Assembly: GCA_943324565.2 (NCBI GenBank)
Contig: CALPMC020000009.1
Location: 1 to 50,756 of the forward strand
DNA: 50,756 bases
Reading direction: 5' to 3'
Source of the DNA: Chitinophaga pinensis
Lineage (GTDB): Bacteria > Bacteroidota > Bacteroidia > Flavobacteriales_D > Crocinitomicaceae
The translations under genes and the position numbers were made by a program. Each line of letters opens with the position of its first letter. Position 1 is the first letter of the stretch. The notes under the pieces are model-generated. The model saw nothing but the letters and a program-made list of their open reading frames with translations, searched no databases and was not told the DNA's origin. Below are positions 33,611 to 42,633 of the stretch, in pieces.

Positions 33611-34828
33611 TTATATTTGATTTAATAATTCAGCAGAATCAAGTGAAGGATCGATTATAGAAATAATTTTATGAAGCACTCCATCAACTAATGCGTCAGG
33701 ACAAGATGCTCCAGATGAAATAATGATTCTAACATTTTCTTTTTCTGGAATAAAACTAGTTTGACCTATAATTTTACTTGAATGAATATCAAAGGAATTA
33801 ATTGTTGATTTTGAAAGAATTTCTCCTTGGTTCTTAATATAAAAAGTTGGAAATTTTTCTTCCAATAGCTCAACTAAGTGACTGGTGTTAGAACTATTAT
33901 ATCCACCAACAACAACGGCTAAATCTGCCTCAGTCTCTAATAATCCATAAGTTGCCGATTGATTGTCATTTGTGGCATAACACAATGTATCTCTAGTATC
34001 AGCGATATGTGATTTTATGTTTACTTCACCATACTTTTGAAGCATAATATTACGCATGTAGTCAGCGATTTCTTGTGTTTCAGTAGCAAGCATCGTTGTT
34101 TGGTTCACCACACCAATTTTTGATAAATGAAGTGTGGGATCGAATTCTGGACTCATTTTTCCTTCAAAAAAAGTTAGGAAATCTTTTGTTGATTTGGAAC
34201 CCAAAATAACTTCTCCAAGGAATTTTGCTTCTTTTAAATCCTTAATAACTAATGCAGCAGAATTGCTAGAGCTATGTGAAAAAGTTGCTCTTGTTTCCTC
34301 ATGTTTTGCTTTTCCATGAATGATAATCGTATGTTTGGTTTCCCCTAGTTTTTCTGATCGGTTCCAAACTTTTTCTACAAATGGACAAGTAGTATTGTAG
34401 GAATCTATATTTACACCAATTTCACGTAGTCTTTTTTCGATTTCAAGGGTTGTTCCAAAAGCGGGAATTATTACAATATCTTCAGTAGTTAAAGTTTCAA
34501 AAGGAATTAACTGGTTTCCTTCTGTATCTTGTAAAAACTGAAGTCCATAGGATTGTAAATCTATGTTAACATCTGGATTGTGAATCATTTGACTCAATAA
34601 AAAGATGCGTTTTTCGGGATTTTCTTGTATTGCTCTGTAGCTTTTTTCAATAGCATTTTCTACACCGTAGCAGAAACCAAAGTGGCGTGGAATCAAAAAA
34701 GTAACCTTACCAAAAGAAATTTCAGTTGGAGTGAAGTCTTTTTTGCGCGGATCTTCTAATCTACGTTTCGTTTTAACCTTACTAATTATAGGTGATCGAT
34801 AAAATTCAGGAACTTCGAATTGCTTCAT
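33611..34828 (-). CDS. ispH: 4-hydroxy-3-methylbut-2-enyl diphosphate reductase
   Basis: IspH makes isopentenyl and dimethylallyl diphosphate, the last step of the MEP pathway, using a 4Fe-4S cluster. The 405-residue protein is longer than E. coli IspH, as in other Bacteroidota, because of an N-terminal extension of about 40 residues. Cluster cysteines are Cys53 in GFCYGVENAI, Cys148 in TTCPFVEKVW and Cys283 in TLCYATNDNQ. His83 lies in MIHNP. It lies 54 nt downstream of a small 57-residue gene and directly upstream of the adenosyltransferase gene. Confidence 0.95.
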   Translation of the reverse strand: MKQFEVPEFYRSPIISKVKTKRRLEDPRKKDFTPTEISFGKVTFLIPRHFGFCYGVENAIEKSYRAIQENPEKRIFLLSQMIHNPDVNIDLQSYGLQFLQDTEGNQLIPFETLTTEDIVIIPAFGTTLEIEKRLREIGVNIDSYNTTCPFVEKVWNRSEKLGETKHTIIIHGKAKHEETRATFSHSSSNSAALVIKDLKEAKFLGEVILGSKSTKDFLTFFEGKMSPEFDPTLHLSKIGVVNQTTMLATETQEIADYMRNIMLQKYGEVNIKSHIADTRDTLCYATNDNQSATYGLLETEADLAVVVGGYNSSNTSHLVELLEEKFPTFYIKNQGEILSKSTINSFDIHSSKIIGQTSFIPEKENVRIIISSGASCPDALVDGVLHKIISIIDPSLDSAELLNQI

Positions 34829-34882
34829 TATTTTATTTTAAACAACGCAAAAATGCACTGCTTGTTCGGAAAAAATTAAAAT

Positions 34883-35056
34883 TTAAGAGCCACAACCAAC
34901 ACAATCAATGTATGTGTCCATCGGTTTAACTCCGTTTAATTTCATTTCAAGGTTGTGAATTTGGTCTTTTAAGTCCATATCCGCAAATAAATCACCGGTT
35001 AATTGTGCTTTTAACTCATTGATTTCTTCTTGAAGTGTTTGTGATTCTGTAGTCAT
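34883..35056 (-). CDS. Small 57-residue protein ending CVGCGS
   Basis: ATG at 35056 opens a 57-residue frame: MTTESQTLQEEINELKAQL, then LFADMDLKDQIHNLEMK and a C-terminal DCVGCGS directly before the stop. The body is a short helix, probably a coiled coil, and the tail has two cysteines three residues apart. I recall similar small Bacteroidota proteins with this ending but no assigned function. A role as a thiol or metal-binding adaptor is only a guess. It is 54 nt upstream of ispH on the same strand, so cotranscription with the Fe-S enzyme is likely. Confidence 0.72.
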   Translation of the reverse strand: MTTESQTLQEEINELKAQLTGDLFADMDLKDQIHNLEMKLNGVKPMDTYIDCVGCGS

Positions 35057-35293
35057 ACCTTAAAGTTTTGTTCAAAATTCCGTTTTTTTTTAATGTGCTT
35101 TAAAAAACAACAAATAAGTTTTCAAATGAGTTTTCAACCAATTAGTATAATTGCCAAATTTCCCCAATTTATTTCAAGAAAAATTCTCAATTTTAATTAA
35201 TTTTTGAGTTCTAAGTTTTTGAAATCACTGTATTTAGCGAATTAGAATAGATAATTAATCATTTATTTACAATTAAGTTGACAAATAAATAGA

Positions 35294-35323
35294 TTGTATA
35301 ATAAAGTTAAAATCTTATATTCG
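35294..35323 (+). promoter_or_regulatory. Promoter of ilvE
   Basis: TTG (35294-35296), 19-nt spacer and TATATTCG (35316-35323), one base from TAnnTTTG. It ends 19 nt before the ilvE ATG. Confidence 0.55.
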
Positions 35324-35342
35324 CAAGACAAAAAACTATTAA

Positions 35343-36413
35343 ATGTCAACATCAACGATAAATTTTTCTATACAAAAAACAAATAAATCTAAAATAAATC
35401 AAGTCGATTGGGAAAACTTACCGTTTGGTAAAGTCTTTTCAGATCACCTATTTTTGATGGAATACCGCGATGGTCAATGGCAAGAAGGAACAATAATTCC
35501 ATTTGCGCCCATTCCTATGCATCCGGCAATGTCGGCCATTCATTACGGTCAGTCAATTTTTGAAGGTTTGAAAGCTTATAAAAATAAAGCAGGTGAAATC
35601 ACCATTTTTAGACCAAATATGAACGCTAAACGTTTCAAAGAATCGGCTGAAAGAATGTGCATGCCTCCAGTACCTGAAGAAATTTTTGTGGAAGCAGTTC
35701 GTAAATTAGTAGAAGTTGATGCCAATTGGGTAACAGATAAAGAAGGTTGTTCACTTTATATTCGACCTTACATGTTTGCAACTGATGAGTATGTTGGAAT
35801 CAAACCGTCTGACACCTACAAGTTCATGATAATCACTTCTCCTGTTGGAGCCTATTATTCTGAACCTGTTCGGATTAAAATTGAAGAACATTATACACGC
35901 GCTGCGGCAGGTGGAGTTGGAAGAGCAAAAGCAGCAGGAAATTATGGTGCTTCTCTTTATCCAGCAAAACAATGTCAAATTCAAGGTTTTCACCAACTTT
36001 TATGGACAGACGCAAAAGAGCATAAATTCATTGAAGAATCTGGCACTATGAATATAATGTTTCAAATAGGAGGCAAACTAATTACTCCAAGTGAGGATTC
36101 TGATACTATTTTAAGAGGAATTACAAAACGTTCGCTTATAGAATTAGCTGAAAGTTGGGGTATAGAAGTAGAAGAGCGCAAAGTTACTGTTGAAGAAATT
36201 GTTAATGCCGCTCGAAATGGTTCTTTAGAAGATGCTTTTGGCGTTGGAACAGCTGCAACAATTGCACAAGTTGCTGTTATAGGTTATCGAGACGAGCGCC
36301 TAGAAATGCCCGCAATTGAGACAAGAACTTTATCTAACAAAATTAAAGCACACATGGACGCTTTGAAAATGGGTGAGATAGAAGATACTTTCGGTTGGAA
36401 TTTTAAAGTTTAA
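35343..36413 (+). CDS. ilvE: Branched-chain amino acid aminotransferase
   Basis: This PLP enzyme interconverts Leu, Ile and Val with their 2-oxo acids. The 356-residue protein belongs to the longer class that resembles eukaryotic BCAT: HYGQSIFEGLKAY at the start, RPYMFATDEYVG, the PLP Lys196 in RAKAAGNYGASL, then EESGTMNIMF and a VGTAATIAQV loop. It has its own promoter. A small hairpin (36417-36434) precedes the next gene, so it is probably a single-gene unit. Confidence 0.96.
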   Translation: MSTSTINFSIQKTNKSKINQVDWENLPFGKVFSDHLFLMEYRDGQWQEGTIIPFAPIPMHPAMSAIHYGQSIFEGLKAYKNKAGEITIFRPNMNAKRFKESAERMCMPPVPEEIFVEAVRKLVEVDANWVTDKEGCSLYIRPYMFATDEYVGIKPSDTYKFMIITSPVGAYYSEPVRIKIEEHYTRAAAGGVGRAKAAGNYGASLYPAKQCQIQGFHQLLWTDAKEHKFIEESGTMNIMFQIGGKLITPSEDSDTILRGITKRSLIELAESWGIEVEERKVTVEEIVNAARNGSLEDAFGVGTAATIAQVAVIGYRDERLEMPAIETRTLSNKIKAHMDALKMGEIEDTFGWNFKV

Positions 36414-36416
36414 TAG

Positions 36417-36434
36417 AAATCCTTTATGGATTTT
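36417..36434 (+). terminator. Weak terminator-like hairpin after ilvE
   Basis: AAATCC and GGATTT flank a 5-nt loop with four T after. The stem is short, so this may only attenuate. Confidence 0.3.
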
Positions 36435-36451
36435 ACAAATAATAGCATCTA

Positions 36452-37852
36452 ATGAATATGATGCGCCAATTAATTTTACTTTTTGTAACAATTGTCCTCA
36501 GCTCCATCAGCTGGGGACAAGTTGTTTATATCCAGTTCGTCGACACTAAATCAGGCGAAAGTATCCATAATGTCAACGTTTTAGCTAACGTTTTTGATGC
36601 CAATGCGAAAGTAAAGGATTCAATAATTTACTTATTATCTTCAGGTAAAGGAGTGGTAAGTTTTAAGTTAGAAAATGTTGCAGTAGGAACGATTATAAAT
36701 CTCAATTGCTCACATCCAATTTATGAAGGATATACCAAAACATTAAAAACGAAATCGCTTACTGACACATTAAAAGTAACTCTTTTCTTACAAGCAACTA
36801 AATCTTTTCAGCTGAAAGAAGTTGTAGTAAAAGCACCTGGAATTCCAGATACCGTTTTTCGTTCAGAGCGTCTAAGTGTTGCAGATTTTGAAGTCCAGAA
36901 AAATGGTGATATTTTATTGCTTACCTATCCGAAACAATTGAGTAAAGGCAGTGAACTAGTGCTATACGATGGTCAACAAATTATTACAAGTTTTCAAGTA
37001 AATGATCAAGCAGAATCGTTAACAAGGGACTATCGAGGAAATACACATATTGTTTGCAAGGATAATGTTTTTGGGGTCTTCATAAAAGAAGATGAAATTC
37101 AGCTGGGAATGTTACCAAAACCTTATTTCATCAAGTATGTGGCACCAATTGTTGATACAATTCAAACCAAACTTTTTCTTTCCAATTTTAATAAAGATTA
37201 TCCTGCCTTTGAATATTACACTTTTGACCAAATGGATTCAACTTATCGTGTTATTTTAAAAATCGAAGATGAGTTGATGATGGAATTATATCGTGCGGAA
37301 TACAAATGGATGGACATCCGAACAAAAATGTGGGCGAAAAACAAAGAGTTAGAAACAGGTGTTGATGCTGAAATTTGGGTTGGAGCGAATTTTTTCACGC
37401 AATCTATTTACTACAAAGAAGTTTACGCACCGATGTTTCAACACAATGATTCCGTTTACGTTTTTAATTATCCGAAAGATCGTTTAGAAGTTTATAATAA
37501 ATTCGGTGAATGCAAGGATTCAATTGCGATTTATCATCATTACAACGCAAAACAAACAGGTTGGCAAACTCAATTGATTCAAGATAAAATAACAGGTGCA
37601 GTTTATGCAATTTTTGAAAAAACAGGTACAACTTACCTTGGTTTAATAGATTTAAAAACAGGAACAATTAAAGAAAAAGTAAAACTAGGATTTCGTTATG
37701 TAGATAAAATTAGAGTGCATAACAATTTAGCTTATTACGTTTACCGACCATTTGAATCCATCCAAAAGAAATTTCTTTACAAGGAAAATTTACCATATTC
37801 TTTTAGATCAAACAAAACCACAGGTGAAACTAAAATTACTTTAAAAGATTAA
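36452..37852 (+). CDS. Secreted protein with carboxypeptidase-regulatory-like N domain, unknown function
   Basis: The 466-residue protein has a signal peptide ending ISWGQ. Residues about 25-115 look like a carboxypeptidase D regulatory-like beta sandwich, ending LKEVVVKAP as in plug-preceding domains of Bacteroidota outer-membrane proteins. The rest, with repeated strands and aromatic residues (HIVCKDNVFGVF, DSVYVFNYPKDRL), suggests a six-bladed propeller, but I do not recognise a named family. No barrel and no T9SS tail are seen. Location beyond the inner membrane is inferred. It follows ilvE on the same strand. Confidence 0.75.
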   Translation: MNMMRQLILLFVTIVLSSISWGQVVYIQFVDTKSGESIHNVNVLANVFDANAKVKDSIIYLLSSGKGVVSFKLENVAVGTIINLNCSHPIYEGYTKTLKTKSLTDTLKVTLFLQATKSFQLKEVVVKAPGIPDTVFRSERLSVADFEVQKNGDILLLTYPKQLSKGSELVLYDGQQIITSFQVNDQAESLTRDYRGNTHIVCKDNVFGVFIKEDEIQLGMLPKPYFIKYVAPIVDTIQTKLFLSNFNKDYPAFEYYTFDQMDSTYRVILKIEDELMMELYRAEYKWMDIRTKMWAKNKELETGVDAEIWVGANFFTQSIYYKEVYAPMFQHNDSVYVFNYPKDRLEVYNKFGECKDSIAIYHHYNAKQTGWQTQLIQDKITGAVYAIFEKTGTTYLGLIDLKTGTIKEKVKLGFRYVDKIRVHNNLAYYVYRPFESIQKKFLYKENLPYSFRSNKTTGETKITLKD

Positions 37853-37921
37853 TTGCAATCTGCAATATACTTTGATCTTTCAATTTTACATTTTACATTT
37901 TCAATTCTCACTTCTCACTTC
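37853..37921 (+). repeat. Cluster of short tandem repeats
   Basis: Three different short repeats lie in a row: TGCAAT-C-TGCAAT, TTTTACA-TTTTACA and CTCACTT-CTCACTT. Such slippage-prone blocks can vary in length between strains. They sit in the 94-bp gap before the ABC transporter gene and could affect its expression. Confidence 0.5.
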
Positions 37922-37946
37922 GTTCAATTTTTCATAGCTTTACAGA

Positions 37947-38873
37947 ATGTTAGCAATCACGGATGTTTCAAAGTCATTTAATCGAAAATTGGCTTTAGAT
38001 GCTGTTTCACTTCATGTTCAGAAAGGTGAAATTTATGGTTTATTAGGACCTAATGGAGCGGGAAAGACAACGCTTATTCGAATCATTAACCAAATTATTG
38101 AAGCTAACAAAGGAACTTTACGCTTTGATGGTAAATTGATGAGCAATGAGCATTTGCGTTTAATTGGTTACTTGCCAGAGGAACGGGGTTTATATAAATC
38201 CATGGGCGTTCTTGAACAGTTAGTTTTTTTGGCACAATTACGCGGAATGTCAAAAGAAAACGCTGTAAAAAGTGCTAATTTTTGGCTAGAGAAATTTGAC
38301 ATCAAAGATTGGTCAAAAAAGCGAATTGAAGAACTGTCAAAAGGAATGGCACAAAAAGTTCAATTCATCGCAGCGCTTGTTCACGAGCCTGATTTATTGA
38401 TACTTGACGAACCATTAAGTGGTTTCGATCCATTGAATGTAGAATTGATTTTGAATGAATTGAAATCTTTGAAATCACAAGGAAAGACAATCATTCTATC
38501 AACACACAATATGCGAAGTGTAGAAGAAATTTGCGACCGAGCAGCATTAATTCATCATTCAAAGAAATTAGCTGAAGACAGTGTTTGGAATTTAAGAGCC
38601 GCTCAAAAAAGTGGTGAGTTTTCGATTCGCTTCAGTGGAAATATGATTGCTTTTGCTAACGCACTTTGGACTGATTTTGAATTGATTGATAAAAAAGAAT
38701 TGGGCGATAATCGTTTTCTAGCAGTTGTAAAAATGCGAGGAAATAACCAAATTAATGACTTATTAAATGCCTTGATGGGACAAATAAAAATTGAAGCAGT
38801 CGAAGAAAGAATTCCAACAATGCAAGAAGTTTTTATGAATTTAATTAGTGGAAAGGAGGTCGAAAATGCGTAA
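37947..38873 (+). CDS. ABC transporter ATP-binding protein, NatA-like
   Basis: The 308-residue ATPase powers the permease encoded by the next gene. It has Walker A GPNGAGKTT (34-42), the signature L-S-K-G-M-A-Q-K instead of the usual LSGGQ, and Walker B LLILDEPLSGFDP. A C-terminal region of about 100 residues after the ATPase core is typical of the NatA or drug-exporter branch. The stop codon lies 8 nt into the permease gene. The signature with Lys and Met in place of the Gly-Gln is common in this branch. Confidence 0.9.
   Translation: MLAITDVSKSFNRKLALDAVSLHVQKGEIYGLLGPNGAGKTTLIRIINQIIEANKGTLRFDGKLMSNEHLRLIGYLPEERGLYKSMGVLEQLVFLAQLRGMSKENAVKSANFWLEKFDIKDWSKKRIEELSKGMAQKVQFIAALVHEPDLLILDEPLSGFDPLNVELILNELKSLKSQGKTIILSTHNMRSVEEICDRAALIHHSKKLAEDSVWNLRAAQKSGEFSIRFSGNMIAFANALWTDFELIDKKELGDNRFLAVVKMRGNNQINDLLNALMGQIKIEAVEERIPTMQEVFMNLISGKEVENA
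38854..38859 (+). promoter_or_regulatory. Strong Shine-Dalgarno AGGAGG before the ABC permease
   Basis: AAAGGAGGT surrounds this hexamer 6 nt before the ATG at 38866. Most genes in this window lack such a site, so it decides the start and stands out. It lies inside the end of the ATPase gene. Confidence 0.7.
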
Positions 38874-40197
38874 TAGTTGGCTAATTGCGATTCGTGAATT
38901 AAAGGAACGTTTTTCGAATGGCACTTTCTTGTGGATGATGGTTCTTGGACCTTTGTGCTTTTTACTTTTTCTGTTCTTTTTATTTAAATCTGGAGATGAA
39001 GGAAAGAAATCACTGACGGTTTTAATTGCCGATCCGGCTGGTTTAATGGATAATAAAATTGTTTCTTCGGAAGGAAAAAATGTGAATTACTATTTTATTG
39101 GTGATTACCTTGAAATTGAAGAGTTTAGAGATGGAAAAGCCTATCAAAACTTCGATGCTTTGATTGAAGTGAATGAGAAAGTCTTGATGAATAAGAAATC
39201 CTTTGTTTTTTACCGAGAAAATCCTTCAGCGGATGTTAAAATGCAACTAAAATTTCAGTTAGAAAGAAGGGTAGAGGAGGTGATGATTGAAAACTTTACG
39301 AATCTTTCGGTGGATCAATTTCGTCAGATTAAACAGCCTTTAAATGTCGATTTTCGCAATGTTTACGACCCGAAAAATGAAGCTTCCGAGCTCGAAGGTT
39401 ATGTAGGTTTGGTCTTTGGATTTCTAATTGTGCTTTTTGTTTTACTTTTTGGAATGACGATTCTAAGAAGTACAACCAAAGAAAAAAGTAATCGGATTGT
39501 CGAAGTGATTTTGGCTTCTGTGAAACCGTATCAATTGATGTTGGGGAAAATTACAGGAATTGGTCTCGCAGCTTTGATTCAGATTTTTGTGTGGACTTTT
39601 TTCATAGCTATTGGTTTAATTGTTTTCCGTCAATACATTTTCCCAGATATGTTTGATCCTTCTAATTGGGAAGGAATTCAAGTTAGTGCTGAAGTTCAAC
39701 AACAGTTAATGGAAACCAATTCAGCAGAGCGTTACAATCAGTTTGTGGATTTAATTTACGAACGTATCAACTTTGGTTTTATGTTCGCTCATTTCTTGTT
39801 CTTTTTTATCGCTGCTTACTACTTTTACGGTGCATTTTTCAGTACAATTGGCTCCATTGCTGGAACGGAAAGCGATGGTCAACAGTTTGTATTACCAATT
39901 GTAATTATTCTAGGATTGTCAGTTTATTTGGGCTTTTTAGCAGTGGTGGTGCCCGATGCGACAATTGTAAAATATGCGAGTTTAATTCCTTTTACTGCGC
40001 CAGTTGTGATGATGGTTAAATTAGCGCAAGGTTTACCGATTGGAAGTTATTATTTAGTGATTCTCTCGTTATTGATTTTGGTCGTTTCTACAATTGTTTT
40101 GCTTTGGTTAGCAGGAAAGATTTATAAAAATGGAATTTTACAATTCGGACATCGTGCCAAACTAAAGAATATTATTCAAGGCTTAAAATCGAAATAA
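38866..40197 (+). CDS. ABC transporter permease, NatB-like
   Basis: From ATG at 38866 the protein has 443 residues. An earlier in-frame GTG at 38848 would add MERRSK, but the Shine-Dalgarno points to the ATG. There is one N-terminal membrane segment (MVLGPLCFLLFLFFLF), a large extracytoplasmic part of about 120 residues, and five or six C-terminal segments starting YVGLVFGFLIVLFVLLFG. A conserved cytoplasmic loop with STTKEKSNRIVEVILAS is typical of the NatB branch. It should export Na+, a drug or a peptide. The substrate is unknown. It overlaps the ATPase gene by 8 nt and is followed directly by the Ppx/GppA gene. Confidence 0.9.
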   Translation: MRNSWLIAIRELKERFSNGTFLWMMVLGPLCFLLFLFFLFKSGDEGKKSLTVLIADPAGLMDNKIVSSEGKNVNYYFIGDYLEIEEFRDGKAYQNFDALIEVNEKVLMNKKSFVFYRENPSADVKMQLKFQLERRVEEVMIENFTNLSVDQFRQIKQPLNVDFRNVYDPKNEASELEGYVGLVFGFLIVLFVLLFGMTILRSTTKEKSNRIVEVILASVKPYQLMLGKITGIGLAALIQIFVWTFFIAIGLIVFRQYIFPDMFDPSNWEGIQVSAEVQQQLMETNSAERYNQFVDLIYERINFGFMFAHFLFFFIAAYYFYGAFFSTIGSIAGTESDGQQFVLPIVIILGLSVYLGFLAVVVPDATIVKYASLIPFTAPVVMMVKLAQGLPIGSYYLVILSLLILVVSTIVLLWLAGKIYKNGILQFGHRAKLKNIIQGLKSK

Positions 40198-41091
40198 ATG
40201 CGAAAAGCAGTCATTGATTTAGGAACTAACACCTTTAACTTGGCTATAGCCGATGTGGAAAATAATTCAATTCAATTGTTACACGCTGAGAAAGAAGGTG
40301 TTGCAATTGGAATGGGTGGAATCAATGATAAAGTGCTTTCTGAGGATGCGATTCAACGAGCGATTGCTTGTCTAGAACGATTCAAAAATCGCTGTAATGA
40401 TTTTCAAGTTGCTAAAATTGAGGCTATTGGAACTTCCGCAATTCGAGATGCTAGCAATAAGCAAACGTTTTTAAAATCCGTCAAAGATGCAACAGGAATT
40501 GAAATTGATGTTATAAATGGAATCCAAGAAGCGAATTTGATTTACCAAGGAATTGCTTACACTTACAATTTTGAATCGCCAAGTTTAATAATGGACATTG
40601 GTGGAGGAAGCACCGAATTTATTGCTGCTAATGCCAGTGGAATCAAGGATTTAATTTCGTTAAATATTGGAGTTTCGCGAATTTTTCAGCTGTTTTCATT
40701 TTCCAATCCAATGACATCGGAGGATATTTTAAACGTGGAAAATTACTTGGAGGCACACGAACACGACTTTTTTAATCGCATCAATTGTCAAACCTTAGTT
40801 GGTGCTTCGGGTAGCTTTGAAACCTTCTATGAATTGGTTCATCAAACGGCTTATCCCAAAGGGTATGATACACAAGAGCTTGATTTTAAAGAATTTGAAT
40901 CAATTTTAGATTGGATAATATCAACTTCTCAAGAAGAAAGGGATTTGAACGATTTCATCATACCAATTCGCAAAAAAATGGCTCCAATTGCTGCTATTAA
41001 GACGCGTTGGGTGATCAAAAGAATGAAAGCTAATCGCATCGTAATTTCACCTTGTTCGCTGAAAGAAGGAGTTTTGCTACGAATGGATTAA
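40198..41091 (+). CDS. Ppx/GppA family phosphatase
   Basis: The 297-residue protein has the acetate kinase/Hsp70/actin-type fold motifs DLGTNTFNLAI at the start and MDIGGGSTEF in the middle, defining exopolyphosphatase or guanosine-pentaphosphatase. It lacks the C-terminal HD domain of E. coli Ppx, which is normal for short bacterial forms. It may cleave polyphosphate or pppGpp. The start codon directly follows the permease stop (TAAATG), so it is in the same operon as the ABC exporter. Confidence 0.93.
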   Translation: MRKAVIDLGTNTFNLAIADVENNSIQLLHAEKEGVAIGMGGINDKVLSEDAIQRAIACLERFKNRCNDFQVAKIEAIGTSAIRDASNKQTFLKSVKDATGIEIDVINGIQEANLIYQGIAYTYNFESPSLIMDIGGGSTEFIAANASGIKDLISLNIGVSRIFQLFSFSNPMTSEDILNVENYLEAHEHDFFNRINCQTLVGASGSFETFYELVHQTAYPKGYDTQELDFKEFESILDWIISTSQEERDLNDFIIPIRKKMAPIAAIKTRWVIKRMKANRIVISPCSLKEGVLLRMD

Positions 41092-41284
41092 AGAAATAAT
41101 TACCGTAAGCTTTATTTAAAAAAGGTTTTTACATCAATTGAATGTTGAAATTTATTATGTGTTCTTCAATTTGAAGATACTAATCAACGCTGTAAGTTTC
41201 AATTATAATTCAAATTAATCTTGCTATTTTACCGCTCTATTTTTTGGTGGTCGACAAAGTTTTACCTTTTCAAATTGTAATCAT

Positions 41285-41292
41285 TACCTTTG
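41285..41292 (+). promoter_or_regulatory. Candidate -7 box TACCTTTG before the DEAD-box gene
   Basis: TACCTTTG matches TAnnTTTG 46 nt before the ATG. No TTG sits at 17-23 nt upstream. Confidence 0.38.
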
Positions 41293-41338
41293 TAGAAATG
41301 ATAACAGTCAATCATTTTAGATTTGATAGTGAAATTCC

Positions 41339-42568
41339 ATGAAATTTAAAGATTACAACCTTTCCCAATCTATTGTTAAACAGTTAGATATAATGGGATT
41401 TAACCGTCCGACGGATATCCAATTTAGAGCAATAAAACATATTTTAGATGGGGAAGATGTAATGGCTGTAGCACAAACTGGTACAGGTAAAACTGCTGCT
41501 TTCGTAATTCCAATGCTTAACAGATTATTGGTGAAACCTCGAGGTAAATATTCTGGAATTCGTGCATTGATTTTGGTTCCAACACGTGAATTGTGTAAAC
41601 AAATCTCTCAAGTGGTAGAAGAAATTGGTGCTCAAACGCATTTGAGAGTTTTAGGTTTGTATGGAGGTGTTGAGCAAGATAAACAAATCAAATCATTGAA
41701 AGATGGTTTAGATGTTTTGGTTGCCACTCCAGGACGAATGTTTGACCTTATTTCTCAGGGATTTGTGGATATTACGCAACTTGAAATGTTTATTCTTGAT
41801 GAAGCAGATTTGATGCTAGATTTAGGCTTTAATAAAGATATTCAAGATGTCATTCGCAAGATTCCAAAGCAAAGACAAACCTTGTTTTTTACTGCGACGA
41901 TTTCAAAAAAAATCAAATCCTTAGCTTACGACGTAGTGCGCGATGCTATTCGTATTCAAATTTCACCCCAAAATCCTGTTTCTAAGAATGTTGATCATGC
42001 AGTTTGTTTGGTAGAAATGGATGACAAACGTTTCTTCTTGGAAAATTTATTAAAAGAATATCCTGAATACAAATTCATCGTTTTTGTGCGCACGAAAGTA
42101 AGAGCTGAACGTGTGGTTGCAGCTATGGAACGAGTAGATATTAAGTCAGAAGCTTTGCACGGAGGTATTGAACAACAGGAACGTTTCGCAATTTTAGACC
42201 GATTTAGAAGTGCTGAAAATAAAGTTTTAATTACAACAGATGTTGCATGTCGTGGAATTGATATTCCAAATATGGATTATGTTGTAAATTATGACTTACC
42301 TGAAAACCCAGAAAATTATGTTCACCGTTGTGGTCGAACAGGTCGTGGAAATAATAAAGGGCAAGCGATGTCTTTTTGTAGTAAAGAAGAAGTTCCTTTT
42401 TTGGAGGCAATCGAAGTTTATACAAGTGAAGAAGTTGAACGCTACACCATTTCAGAAAGTGAGTATCAAGCAATTCTTACTGATTCAGATGTTGATTTGT
42501 TCAAAAATGGCGATTATGATTGGCAAAAGTTACTTTCAAAAAATGAAAATCCGGAGGGGTGGGATTAA
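41339..42568 (+). CDS. DEAD-box RNA helicase
   Basis: The 409-residue protein has the core motifs of an RNA helicase: Q-motif, AQTGTGK51T, PTRELC, TPGRM, DEAD (154-157), the motif III FTAT instead of SAT, and HRCGRTGR. There is only a short C-terminal tail, so it is a minimal form such as RhlE or a cold-shock type helicase. Its role in mRNA decay or ribosome assembly is not distinguishable. It is flanked by gaps on both sides and is likely its own unit. Confidence 0.95.
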   Translation: MKFKDYNLSQSIVKQLDIMGFNRPTDIQFRAIKHILDGEDVMAVAQTGTGKTAAFVIPMLNRLLVKPRGKYSGIRALILVPTRELCKQISQVVEEIGAQTHLRVLGLYGGVEQDKQIKSLKDGLDVLVATPGRMFDLISQGFVDITQLEMFILDEADLMLDLGFNKDIQDVIRKIPKQRQTLFFTATISKKIKSLAYDVVRDAIRIQISPQNPVSKNVDHAVCLVEMDDKRFFLENLLKEYPEYKFIVFVRTKVRAERVVAAMERVDIKSEALHGGIEQQERFAILDRFRSAENKVLITTDVACRGIDIPNMDYVVNYDLPENPENYVHRCGRTGRGNNKGQAMSFCSKEEVPFLEAIEVYTSEEVERYTISESEYQAILTDSDVDLFKNGDYDWQKLLSKNENPEGWD

Positions 42569-42633
42569 GTTTGAGCTTTTAAAAATTGCAATAGAATTAA
42601 TGCAAATACATTAACAATTAATTAAAGAAACAT

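Noticed and set aside
37853-37921. Possible CRISPR or CRISPR-like array
   Set aside because: Units are 6-7 bp and directly adjacent, with no spacers.
41092-41338. tRNA or small RNA gene before the DEAD-box gene
   Set aside because: No TpsiC-like GGTTCGA box or cloverleaf-compatible pairing was seen.
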